The notes beneath the pieces are model-generated. The model made no database searches. It worked only from the letters and a program-made list of their open reading frames with translations, and was not told where the DNA came from. From Rallus limicola (taxonomy: Eukaryota > Chordata > Aves > Gruiformes > Rallidae): a DNA stretch of 64,000 nt. Positions 49,856-60,317 of the stretch are shown here, one piece after another. Within the stretch, counting starts at the first letter, position 1, and every line of letters starts with the position of its first letter. The DNA lies in assembly GCA_022605955.1 (NCBI GenBank), contig JAKCOZ010000003.1:45720761-45784760 (forward strand), given 5' to 3'. The translations under genes were made by a program, and so were the position numbers.

Positions 49856-52800
49856 TCTATAAAGTGAAGGGCCTAGTTAAACCAAAGGTTTGGAAGTAAC
49901 TGGTTTGCTAATTGTTGTGGTTTTGTGGTTTATTGATGTTTGAGAAGCTAGCTAAGCAGAGTGGTGAGAAAAGAAAGACACTGCAAGTTTCACCACAATG
50001 CAGAGCAACCCCTCCGAAACACCTGCTACACCTCTGTTCCAGCTTTTCAGCAGTGATTTTAGAGGTGTGATGAACCTCAGCTGTTGATCCAAAGTACAGC
50101 ATCTCCCTTCAACAGCACAGCCTTCCTTGAGATGCTCTGTGTCCTCCTTGGTATAAATATGTTTCCTGATCTGTGTTAGAACCTGAATGGAATATTTTGG
50201 GAAGATTACATAAATATTTTCAATGGGAATTACAGGAGGGAAATAGGGTATGTCTGTCTAAGTAGAACAACTCCAAAAAATTGCATGATAAAAGCACGAA
50301 GCCCTCTTAGATTCAAATGTACGTGTGACATCCAAATACAACTTAACAGTTAAATGCAGAGAAAACTTCCTACAGTACATCCACAAATACCTTTTTTAAG
50401 TTTATACTGAAAGACCCAGTTTCAGAGGGAAAACTCTGAAAAAACAACACCCTGAATGTTCTCTTCCAGGACACACCAGCCCCCAGAGAAGAAACCACAG
50501 GAGAATCATAGAGGCATAATTGGGAACAGGATATCATGTTGAACATTGCTTATTTGACACAACTTTTGTTCCATTCTAAAGAGATGGAGGCTGTTCTGGA
50601 TGTGAGGAATGAATCAGACTCAAGAGCCTGCTGAGAATGAAAAAGAGCTAAAACCCCACAATTCTAAATGTTACTTTACCCAAGAATAGAAAATGTAGTA
50701 ATTTCAGAAAGGGAAAAAATAAAAACATACATACCAGAGAAAAATCAGATGTATTATCTATGTCTCAGCACAAAGAAAGATAACAAAAATCTGCTTTCAT
50801 ATTCAAACCACCAACAGCCTGGACATTGAGTTTCATTTGGATCTCATTTAATTATATAATTAATTATACTATAATTATAATGATAGATAGTACAAATTTT
50901 AAACATCATTGTTTTTTAACTAGGTTAAATCCAATTTGGCTCTTACTCAGATAATAAAGCTACCAATTCATCAGGCTTCCAGTGGAAGATCAGGTAATTC
51001 ATATGGCATACTTATTAAAACAGGTCATACTTGATCTGCTGTTAATTACAGTCTCAATGTAATTCACTGCAATATGAATAGTTAAAAGTATCTCTCATAG
51101 CTATAAAAGACAACAGCAGTTTTGTGATCACTACTGCAGTTATTTTTTACCTAAGTCATAATACACCTTTAGAATTTCTCATGGAACATGAGTCAGCTGA
51201 ATAAAGCTGCCCATTTAATCAACCTGGTGATGAGGCTTCTTCCTACCTTCCCTCAGAAAACCATCACTTCCCTCAGAAAACCAAAACTTTGTTTTGTTGG
51301 GTTTTTTTCCACAACAACCTAGATAAAAAAGAACTGCTTTTGCAAGAAGAAAATCCTTAAAGAAAGCATCTGAATTGTCAACAATCTGTTTACAAGTGTT
51401 ACAAATTCCCACCCTGCACATGAACATTTCCATGTTCCTTTTGATTCTTCCTTAAAACCAGAACTTTAAATGTATTCAACCTGTAGCATGACCATGATGG
51501 GGAGAAGTGGGAAGATTGCACTTTGCACAATTAGTATTTAAGCATTGCAGATCAAACAGGTGTAACATTTGCGTGTTCTCAAAGGGTGAGAGGACATGGA
51601 GAGGTGGGCACACTCTTCCATCCCACTACCACACAATAACTAAGTCACAGGCAGTTCCTTCCTTTTGAGCCAGCTGCTTCTATACTGCCCTGTGTGACTG
51701 TTTCTCCTCCTGCAAGGACCAGAGGCATTTTGATTTCTGGGGCTCTGTACACAGCACGCAGCCAAACCACGTGTGTCTATGCCACTGCCCAGCCTTTGTT
51801 AGTTTAAGGTTTACCAGAGGCCAGGGTGAGGAGCAGCGTCCTCAGGGCTGGTGCAGAAATGCAAACTGAGCAGATGGAAGTGGTACCGCACAGGGCTACC
51901 TGGAAAGAGTAAAGTGGGAGGCATGTTCCTTGGGAGCCTTGGACACCATAAGAAGATACCCCAAGACAGGAAAGAACAATCTCTCCCACTGCTGTAATGA
52001 CAAGGAGGCATGCAGGACACAAGCTAACAACTCCACCACAATGGTCATTCCAGTGGCATCCCTCTTAGGGGAGGCTGTGACATCCCAGAGAGGGTCAGCT
52101 GCATTCATTTTGGCATCATTAGCGGCATTTCTCAGATCAACAGACAGAACCCCTGGTATTGAGCTCTGCTCTCTCCACACAACAGCCTCTTTTACTACCC
52201 TGACTCTTGCACAAATTGCTTTGCAACCAAGCAAAGTTGTCAGTTTATTTGGAATCACTAAGCAAAGGAGCCAGACATTTGGTAGCTTTATGCCACTGGG
52301 GAAAAAAGTTAACAACCTTTATAAAACACAGGACTGGAGTTAGCATCTAAGCCAAGGAGTTTAGGTTGGTGTTGCCTCTGTGACCTGCCTCTGCTGGCAG
52401 GTGGATAGTGACTCACAGTAATAGCTCTGTATGTGCCTATGCTTTTTGAGACAAGCTGCTCAGGGGTAATGAGAAAATGCAGGCACTGCTATTGCTTGTA
52501 CCACAAGAAAGGGGCATTCACATTTACTCCTCTGCAGTTAATATCAATAGGAAGTTCAGAGAGGAGCATCCCAACTTTGGAGCAGCTCGGCTGCCTGTGT
52601 AAAAGCGCGTGTTCACTCTACGGCACTATAGATATGAGTATCTCCCAGCAGCAGTGATCCCAGAGGAGAAAGGTACAAAGAAGCTGACTGCCTCTAAGAC
52701 ACAGGTGACTCAGTCTCTCTAGGGTACCAATTATTACACAGCTGACAGACAAGCCTTACTCTGTTATGGTGCTGGTGGCCCTTAGATCAGATCATCTCAA

Positions 52801-55230
52801 GGGACAGCCACAAGATGCTTCCTGCAACAGTTGATTCAACAAAGCTAAGATTTGGTTTGATTTTTTTCTGCATGAGCTGCTCTTCCCAGTTCTTTAAGAA
52901 AACTTTGGTGAGATTGAGGAGCGTAAGGCAGGCTTCCACAACTCATTCAAATCAAATTTATAGCCCTGTTTGTGTGCTTCTACACCAACAACTCGTTTGC
53001 TTTGCCCAAGCCCAAATTCCACGGAGACAGGAAGAAAAATAGGCTAGAAATCCATTATTTCGTATAGTTAGGCAGTTTTCAGGAATGTGGTTCACTGTGT
53101 TTAAAAAAAGAAAACCCAAACAAAACAGTCCTTAAATGCCATCTAGTGGTAAAAGCTACTTCTTTTCACATTTCTGCTTTACAGAGAAGCACAACTGGAA
53201 AAGGAGCACTGTGCAAAGTCACTGTTGGACCTGTTTAGATTTTTCACACTGACTTCACATTCTCATCCTTGAATATCATAAGGACAGAAGCACTATTGGA
53301 TTACAAATTAAGCAGTGAAAAGAGAATGACAAATTATGCCAACATGTTTCTAAAGGTTTGCAGCACATGACAATGGAGAGGGTGGAAGAGATGCACATCC
53401 CTGACATCTGGGGGACATGTGTTGGGATGCCTTGGCTGTCACCACAGGCTGTTATTCCACTGTGCCTGGCTGTCAGGCAGCAGCAGGTGGGAACAGTAGT
53501 AGGACATGTGGAGGAATAGACTTGCAGATCAAAGGCATGAGATTAGGCCAATTCTTTAATAAGATGGTAGTATGATTACCTGAAATTAATACAGTCACAT
53601 ACAAGACAGTGGATGAAGTCTCTGCCCGTACAGAAAATATCTTTCTCTAGCTCCAGTCTTTGTTTACTTATACATGTGAAGTGAAACCACCTCGATACAA
53701 ACAAAAGCATTACCTGAAAAGAAACACTTTTTGATACAGACAACCAACTAATTCTCAGCAACTACCAGAGATTTTTCCAAACAGAAACTAAGGAGGAGCA
53801 GGACTGAGGGCTGAAACTGTGGATTTTGCTTTAACTTCTCTTAGGACCTACAGTCCACACACACCAGAGCTTTACTTCCTTCTATGAAATGCTTAAAGAA
53901 GTCAAGTTATACCTTTTTTTTTTTTTTTTCTCCATTTCCTTTCAGTTGGGTTATGAAAGGATACAGATTTGCTTCTAGCCTGCTCATGTAGGCCACCCTC
54001 TGGAGTTCAAGCATTTGGTTCCGGTAGCTTCTGGTCAGAATGGTACTTAATGAGCTGCACATGAGTGCATGAGCACATGACCTGATTGTCTTTGCAGTAA
54101 AAAGTAGTGTTCTTGCTAAAATAACATTGCAACATATTGTGAGTCTTGGGCTCACACGTCTTTGGACTTATTATTTATTGGAATTGGGTCATTATTTCAG
54201 CAGCTGCAGGAAGCAAGTGAATAAAGGCAGCACGACATTGGCTTCTAACTCACAGACTGAAAGTATGTATTACCTACCCTTCACAAGAGCTACATAAGGT
54301 TCAAGCTTGCTTGTGTTGATCGAGGTCTGACTCAAAACCTATTGCAGTCCCGTATTGCTACCAAGCTTTAGTAGTTCACAGCATGGGGCCAAAATGAGAA
54401 CATTTCAGAAGTGCCTAGATAGATTACAGTGGGAAAAATAATGACTACTTTGATGTCAAGACAAAAGTTTGACAGGCAATAAGCCAAGCCCTTGTGTTCA
54501 GCAGCCAAAAATCAGGCCACAAAACTATGGCTACAACTTTGCAGCCTACATCATGACATGCTGCAAACGTTAAAGCTCTCATTCATTTGGAGCATCTATC
54601 AGCATAGCAAGAACCAGCAGCCACTGAAAGGCCAAAACAGTCAAATGAAATATATATGAAAATATGAAATATATACATCACTTCCTCTAAAAGTGGTAGA
54701 TTATTCAGGACATATCTGCTAGCAGGAATATATATCCATGTATGCAATACATTCACTTTTGTCAGGTCTAAGAACTATTAGGCTATGACCTACCATGACA
54801 CACTTCTTGTTTCTGGAGCAATGTGCAAAAGTGACAAAACACTTACAGTTTATTAACAACCAATCAGCATTGTACTCAGAGAGAAAGCACATTTAAGAAA
54901 CATAAGCCTATGTAGTGAAGATCTTAAAATTATGATACTGAAATGGGGCTGTGGGGAAAAACCCAAGAACCTGCAGCTGCCTCCAGAAAACCCAGAAATA
55001 GACACCTATGCAGGACTACAATACTCAGCACAGATAGCCACAATAGCCTTGAATTCCTCTCAGACAGGTACAACTGCAATACCCTCCAGACACCACCACA
55101 TCTAGTAAGGATATGAAAGAGTTTGCCACAACAGAGATTGAGACATCTCAAGAAAAGCAAGCCAATAAAAAAGCAAAACCATGCTGCACTCTTGTAGAGT
55201 ACATCCTGGAACTACCTTTCCCTCTACCGC
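49856..55230. other. Intergenic between CR1 and the AGGF1 promoter
   Basis: No supported gene. 50830-51200 is AT-rich with many TAATTA-type words and may be conserved non-coding DNA. A run of 16 T lies at 53914-53929. Opposing ORFs of 137-139 codons at 51896-52343 are treated as chance. Confidence 0.4.
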
Positions 55231-55538
55231 GTGTTACAGGATATACCCTGGAGTACACTAACGCACCACAAGCTCCCTAGCACGCCCAAACTCCGATGCC
55301 GGATGAGGCCACTAACGGCCTCCAGTCCACTAAGAGACTTCAAGCGCTTCCAGCCTCACCGACCACCCCGTGAAGGCTTAATGCCCAGTTTCTCTTTCGG
55401 AACTTCCGGCTCCCTCTCACCTCCTCCCCAACACTGACCCTCACCCGTTTCCCGCCTGCAACGGGGTTTAACGAGGTTTAACGGCCCTGGGGCCCGCCCG
55501 CCCCAGCGCGTCTCCTGGCAACCACAAGCTGGCGCCAG

Positions 55539-55548
55539 GCGCATGCGC
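55539..55548. promoter_or_regulatory. NRF1-like site
   Basis: Perfect palindrome GCGCATGCGC in the AGGF1 CpG island, about 280 bases upstream of the start codon and close to two ETS-like CTTCCGG motifs. Confidence 0.6.
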
Positions 55549-55736
55549 ACTCCTTCGCATGTAACTTCCGGCTTCCCCCGCTGCCTTCCGGGTTGTGCTG
55601 CGTTCCCGCCCTGCGGGCAGGTCTTCGCACGCTGAGAGGAAACTTTTCCTGCCGCGGCTCTGCTGGGGGAAGCTCGCTCGCTCGTGGGGCGGGCGCGCGA
55701 CCCTGCCGTTGCTGCCCTCGCGCCCGGCCGGGCGCC

Positions 55737-55814
55737 ATGGCCGGGGTCAGCGGGCGGGGTCGCGGCCGCCGCTTTGTCCCGGGCGCCGGGTGGCGGCCGG
55801 CGGGCGGGCGCTGA
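55737..55814 (+). other. Upstream ORF in AGGF1 leader region
   Basis: ATG at 55737 in a strong context (GCGCCATGG) opens a 25-codon Arg/Gly-rich frame (MAGVSGRGRGRR...) that ends at TGA 55812-55814, 13 bases before the AGGF1 ATG and in a different frame. If the mRNA starts upstream of 55737 it would reduce AGGF1 translation. Leader extent is not shown by the sequence. Confidence 0.5.
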
Positions 55815-55827
55815 GGAGCGGGCGGGC

Positions 55828-55998
55828 ATGGCTTCCCCGCCTCGCGGCGAGCAGTGGGCTCTGCGGGATCGAGTGGCGGAGTTGGAGGCAGACCTGGGCG
55901 CCTGCCGCGGTCAGCTGGAGCGGGCGAAGCGCCGGCTGCGCCGCACCGAGCGCCTTTATCGCGAGGCGCGGGAGGACAGCGAGGCGCTGAGGAGACAG
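55828..55998 (+). CDS. AGGF1: AGGF1 exon 1 (coding part)
   Basis: Residues 1-57, MASPPRGEQW to EALRRQ, the first part of the coiled coil; phase 0 donor GTAGGC. It has a very high CpG content, and the N-terminus is shorter than in human. Confidence 0.93.
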
Positions 55999-58900
55999 GT
56001 AGGCCCCCACCCCGGGAACCGGCTCACCCTACGCCCGCTCCCCCTCCGGGCAGGGCGGCACCCGGCCCTACCCCTACCACCCGTCATTCCCCCTCGGCGC
56101 CCCCCGCCGCTGGCTGGCGTCCTCCCTCCGCCTGGGCTGAGCTCGGGGGGAGGCAGGTGCTGTGCCTCCCGGAGCTCTCGAGGCTCTCCCGAGGCTCTCT
56201 CCCGTCCTGCGAGACCTGAGCCACCGGAGGGAGGGCTGAAGCTGCTGACTCGCGTTGGCCGTGCCGAGTTTGGGCCGGCGGGCTGCAGGGATGGGGACAC
56301 TGGTAACGTCATCTTCGCCAGAAAGTTATTTCGCAGTAAGGGGGGAGAAGCTTAATAATCAAGGTGTGGTGAAGGAAGAGTGGAAAAACAGTCCCACAGA
56401 TGTTTATGGCAATATGGGGAAGTTTGGTAAATTGACACGGTTCTTGCTATGGAATAGCGGTTATTGTATGAAATTGAGCTTCTCAAGGTGGGCATCTTAA
56501 AAGCAAACTTTGTAAAATAAAAGGCATTTTAGGTTTTTCCTTCTTCCTTCCAAGCACGTGCCTCCTTATACCTTTTGTGAATAGAAACGATGTTTCTGCC
56601 AGTTGTTCAAGTAGAAAATTGTGTCCTGCAAAATAAAGATCAATTGAAATAGCGATAATACAGTTATGTTTTGTTTGAAATACAGAATATAAAATAGGCT
56701 GGGTTTTTTTTTTTTTTTAATGTAGATGCCTAAAACACCATGTTGCATTCCCTAATGAGGTGCTTTTCTTTCAGGTTGAAGAGCTTACTAAGGAAATCCA
56801 TAATAAGAAGGAGAGACATAAGTCTAGCGTAGAAGTACAGACGGAGGATTATGCAGCATGGTCACAAGCAGGTAGAGAGAGTGGTGATTGCTTAAGCAGG
56901 AATCTAGAACAGTTCCTTATTTTGAATTTTTTAACAATACAGTATACATTTTGTGTGTGAATCCTTAGCTGTGTTAAATTCAGTAACCTGACATGATCGT
57001 TGGGACTGTTTGCTTTTCATTCAATTCATTCCTTGTAGAACAGGATAAAATGTAGAATGGATTTGTAGCAAAAGTCATACCGTGGTAATTAGTTCATAGT
57101 AATTTCACACAGATATGTCACACACACATTTTATCAGTTTTTAAAGTACATTAAAACCAGATATCCTTTGTTCAGGAAGAGTAGAGTAAGTTAAAAGCTG
57201 AGGCACTGCCTAATACTTGATTTTCATTAGACTACTCAGGCATGAATTTTCACTAGGATCCTGAAATAGCATTGTGTAAAATACTGCCTTGCTAATTTAT
57301 AACACTGGCGTGTTTTTGCCCCCTTGCAGATTATTACTACTATGAAAACTATTACAATCACGCTGATGCCCAAGATAGTGCATCTGAACTGCCAGTGCAA
57401 CACAATCATAGGACTGAAGGCACTGAGGATAATTCCACAGAGGAATCACAGACAGGTGCTAGAACGGATAGGACTGAAGTTGCTGATGGTGGAGAAAATT
57501 TTGTCCAGAATTCACAGGTAATAGCACAGTTTGGGGTTTTACCAATGTTCATATCAACACTATTATTATTTCATTTAATTTTAAAGATGTTGTTTTGGTC
57601 TTGATGTTATTGTATGAAATTATTTCTTTGGTAATGGTGTGGGCCTAATGATAGACAACCATCTTTGTGGTTTGAAACTAGTTTTTTTTGTAGTATGCTC
57701 TAAATGTTAACACATTCTTAGATTTGTTTTTTTAAAAAAAGTCACATTATAAAACCGAAGTCCTACATAGCCTGGAAGCATGACATTTTTTCAGCAGCAT
57801 ATATTCAATATGTTGACTGTCCTAAAGAATACTTTTTATTTCTTCCATTGATAAAAAGAGGCAACATACAAGGAGAAGAAAGCTGGGGGGTTATGTATTT
57901 TGTTGTATTGGGCTCTTCTTCCCTGCTATCCAGCCTTCCGTTAGATTAGATAACTCACTTCATTTCACTCACTTAACTGATTTTGTGCCTTAGCATCTAG
58001 CAACTGAAATGGAACAGAGAGCAGAAATCTATTTTAGGAATGTACTGACAGATATTCACTGTGTATATTTTTGATGTGAACCACTTTTGAACAGAAGTTG
58101 TGGAAAAGGAAAGGTGCAGGATGCAGTCTTGGTCCCGCTCACTAGTAATTTTACCAGTGAACTACAGCTAGATTTTTTGCTGTCTTGGTTAACAGTCCTT
58201 GAATCAGTCCCAAGTCCTTAGAGTACTAAGTTATTTTATTTGAAACAGGGCATTGTAAAATGTTGAAGAACCAAGGGGATTCTTTTTAGAAGTTAACTTA
58301 ATTTCATGCTTTCTGGTATCAGGAAGAAGATACTTCAGTACCTGAGGGCTCTTTGGCAGAGAGTTTAAGAGCTGCTGCAGAAGCTGCTGTGTCACAAACA
58401 GGATTCATTTATGATGAAAATACAGGATTATATTACGACCATAGTACTGGTTTCTACTATAATTCGGTAAGGATCACTTGGCATGATTGTAATTTTTTTC
58501 TATTACATAGTCTCATGATAAAAGTTGATGTGAACAAAGAGCTAAGACCCTTCTTCCTGAAGAAGAATAGTGATAGAAGCTTGTTAATTAGTTGTTGAAT
58601 TATTTCAGTCAAAGATAGCAGGCTGAGATATAAATTTAGATTTTAATTAGTTCTTTTCTGTGTCTCCTACTTTCATGTGCTTAGCATTGTAGAAATTTTA
58701 TTCTATAAAGCTTCTCTGTAACTATAAAAATCAAATTTTAATTTTTTTAATTTAAAAAACTTAACCTAAAAGATTACTTGTTTAGAAAAAGACAGATTGC
58801 TGGTCTATGTCTGTGGCTTCTCCACACTGAAAAAGGCATGTTAAGCGAAAATATTCAAAATAATTTTATTTGATGATGCTTGCCAACTAGTTTGAAGTTA

Positions 58901-60317
58901 TGGGGAAAATGCCTTAGATGGATTTTGGGGTTTCCTTACTCTGCTCTACATTTTTTTTATCAGAGAGCTTTTAGGGAGGTTTTCTTTTTGCCCTATGTCT
59001 ATATATACATGCATATATAGATGCCTGCCTACATACACTGTCACAAAACCCTGTGCAACTACTGTGATGAAAACAGGGATGCTTAAATTTTTCAGGTCTT
59101 AAATGATACTGTTGCTTTTGACATAGACTGTGGATATAGTTACATGCATCAATGTTTAGGGTGATGCTTACGTAAAAGAAGATGCTAAGTTTACTGGTAG
59201 TGTTTTGGTAGTGGGGTCAGGAGCTGCCTGGACATGACTGCTTCCACTGTAGGACACAGCTGAGCCCATCAGAGAAGCTGATGGTCCCTCTGTGAAAGGA
59301 CATTTAGAAAAGAGCAAAATGCTGCGCAGTGGAGTGCGTACATGGCAGAGGGACAGGGTAAGCTGAGGGTGTGGGGTGTGTGAGGAACAACCCTGCTAAC
59401 ACCAGGATCAAAGAAGGAGTGGGAGGAGGTTCTCCAAGCAGGAGGTTTTCTGTAGTCCATGGAAGAGGACTCTGCTGACCAGATGATTGACACTGTAGTC
59501 TGTGGAGAGCACCACAGCAGAGCAGCTCCTTGGAGAGACTTTGGACAATGGAGAGCCTGTGCAGGAGCAGGTTCCTCCTGCCAAAGTTGTGGCCCGTGGA
59601 GGACCCATGCTTGAAGGACTGCAGCCCATGGGAAGAACTCATGTTGGGCAGGGGGAAAAAGTGTAAGGAGGAAGGAACGGTGGAGAGAAGCTGTTATGAA
59701 CTGACTGCAGCCCCTCACTCCTTGTCTCCTTGTGCTACTCAAGCAGAGGGGAGAGTGGTGGGAAGGAGGGAATGAGGAGTGAAGTAGAGCTTGAGGCAGA
59801 AAAAGTCAGGGACAGGTGTTTTGTCTTTGTTTAACATCATCCAGGACTCTTAATGAGCACTACATCAAATTTATTTTCACCAAGTTTTGCCCATGGTCAC
59901 AGTCACCCTGAGCTTTCAATCTCACATTTCTCTCCAGTCCTGTTGAAGAAAGGGATTGAGAATGGCTCAGTGGGTACCTGTTAGCTAGACAGGGTCAAGC
60001 CACCACAGTTCTTTAGTAGTTTGTTGGTTTTTTTAAAACTTAGTATGTGGTTCTTGATTAACTGGATGTTTCTTTGAACAATGTGTGTATCGACTTAATG
60101 ATAATGTTGTTCTTTGTTTCTTATAAAGGAAAATCAACTATATTATGATCCAGCAACAGGAATTTATTACTACTGTGATGTGGAAAGCGGGCGATACCAG
60201 TTTCATTCACGAGTGGATCTGCAGTCTTACCAGGCCTCTAGTACTCAGCACACCAAGGATAAGAAAGGGAAAAAGAAGAGAAAAGAACCAGAGCGAATTG
60301 CTGCAAATGAGTATAAG
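55828..60317 (+). CDS. AGGF1: AGGF1, angiogenic factor with G-patch and FHA domains, exons 1-5 (gene continues past window)
   Basis: AGGF1 is an angiogenic factor with nuclear and secreted pools; its OCRE, FHA and G-patch modules tie it to RNA-processing factors. Five exons (55828-55998, 56775-56871, 57330-57517, 58323-58466, 60129-60317) join in frame to 263 codons. Residues about 10-70 form a charged coiled coil (RDRVAELEADLGACR ... RRQVEELTKEI). VEVQTED and a Tyr-rich DYYYYENYY stretch follow, then an acidic low-complexity linker. Next come SLAESLRAAAEAAVSQTGF and the OCRE region, with repeats YDENTGLYYD, HSTGFYYN, YDPATGIYYY and ESGRYQF, then a Lys-rich KKGKKKRKEPE patch. FHA and G-patch exons lie beyond the right edge. 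The start has G at -3 and +4. Human AGGF1 is 714 residues, so over half is missing here. Confidence 0.96.
55999..56774 (+). other. AGGF1: AGGF1 intron 1
   Basis: 776-base intron, phase 0. The 5' half is still CpG island and the 3' half is AT-rich with a T run before TTTCTTTCAG. Confidence 0.9.
56775..56871 (+). CDS. AGGF1: AGGF1 exon 2
   Basis: Residues 58-89 plus one base, VEELTKEIHNKKERHK to AAWSQA. It ends the coiled coil and includes the conserved VEVQTE motif. Confidence 0.94.
56872..57329 (+). other. AGGF1: AGGF1 intron 2
   Basis: 458-base intron, phase 1, ending CCCCCTTGCAG. Nothing else recognised in it. Confidence 0.9.
57330..57517 (+). CDS. AGGF1: AGGF1 exon 3
   Basis: Completes Asp90 and encodes residues 91-152: YYYYENYYNHADAQD followed by an acidic, Thr/Glu-rich, poorly conserved linker ending ENFVQNSQ. 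Phase 0 donor. Confidence 0.94.
57518..58322 (+). other. AGGF1: AGGF1 intron 3
   Basis: 805-base AT-rich intron, GTAATA donor. Nothing else recognised in it. Confidence 0.88.
58323..58466 (+). CDS. AGGF1: AGGF1 exon 4 (start of OCRE region)
   Basis: Residues 153-200, EEDTSVPEGSLAESLR to GFYYNS. The Ala-rich helix AAAEAAVSQTGF is nearly invariant in vertebrates, and the first OCRE units follow. Confidence 0.97.
58467..60128 (+). other. AGGF1: AGGF1 intron 4
   Basis: 1,662-base intron, GTAAGG donor. Almost half is the ERVL-type LTR described at 59215-60007. The acceptor is TTGTTTCTTATAAAG, ending AAAG rather than the commoner CAG. Confidence 0.9.
59215..60007 (+). mobile_element. Avian ERVL-type LTR in AGGF1 intron 4
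   Basis: A nearly full-length copy of the LTR family seen as fragments at 5060 and 7310. It has GGACACAGCTGAGCCCATC, GAGAAGCTGATGGTCCCTC, GTGAGGAACAACCC, then imperfect 'cc(a/g)tgg...ggagcag' units, TGAACTGACTGCAGCCCC, GGAGTGAAGTAGAGCTTGAG and the terminus CAGGGTCAAGCCACCACA. It lies in the sense direction of AGGF1. The 5' boundary is approximate and no internal retroviral genes flank it, so it is probably a solo LTR. Its minus-strand ORF (59269-59742) is a by-product. Confidence 0.65.
60129..60317 (+). CDS. AGGF1: AGGF1 exon 5 (end of OCRE region)
   Basis: Residues 201-263, ENQLYYDPATGIYYYCDV to AANEYK; phase 0 donor GTAATT. The Lys-rich segment KKGKKKRK is a plausible nuclear-localisation signal. 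Confidence 0.97.

Larger units (their letters stand above)
55240..56310. promoter_or_regulatory. AGGF1: CpG island promoter of AGGF1
   Basis: Abrupt rise in GC and CpG density, strongest at about 55460-56300, covering the upstream region, exon 1 and most of intron 1. It holds an NRF1-type palindrome GCGCATGCGC at 55539-55548 and three ETS/GABP-type CTTCCGG cores (55403-55409, 55565-55571, 55585-55591). No TATA box is evident. This is the usual architecture of a broadly expressed gene; the start site probably lies in about 55.58-55.75 kb. Confidence 0.85.

Noticed and set aside
51896..52343. Overlapping open frames of 137-139 codons on opposite strands
   Set aside because: No domain, no splice-compatible context and no family resemblance. 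Several ORFs of this length are expected by chance in six frames of 64 kb.
55737..55739. ATG considered as the AGGF1 start
   Set aside because: It is in a different frame and stops at 55814. The ATG at 55828 leads directly into the coiled coil and the splice donor at 55999.
55356..55829. 157-codon minus-strand frame at the AGGF1 promoter
   Set aside because: Pro/Arg/Ala-rich translation is a product of CpG-island composition. A divergent non-coding transcript is possible, but no protein is supported.
59269..59742. 157-codon minus-strand ORF in AGGF1 intron 4
   Set aside because: It is the antisense translation of the LTR at 59215-60007.
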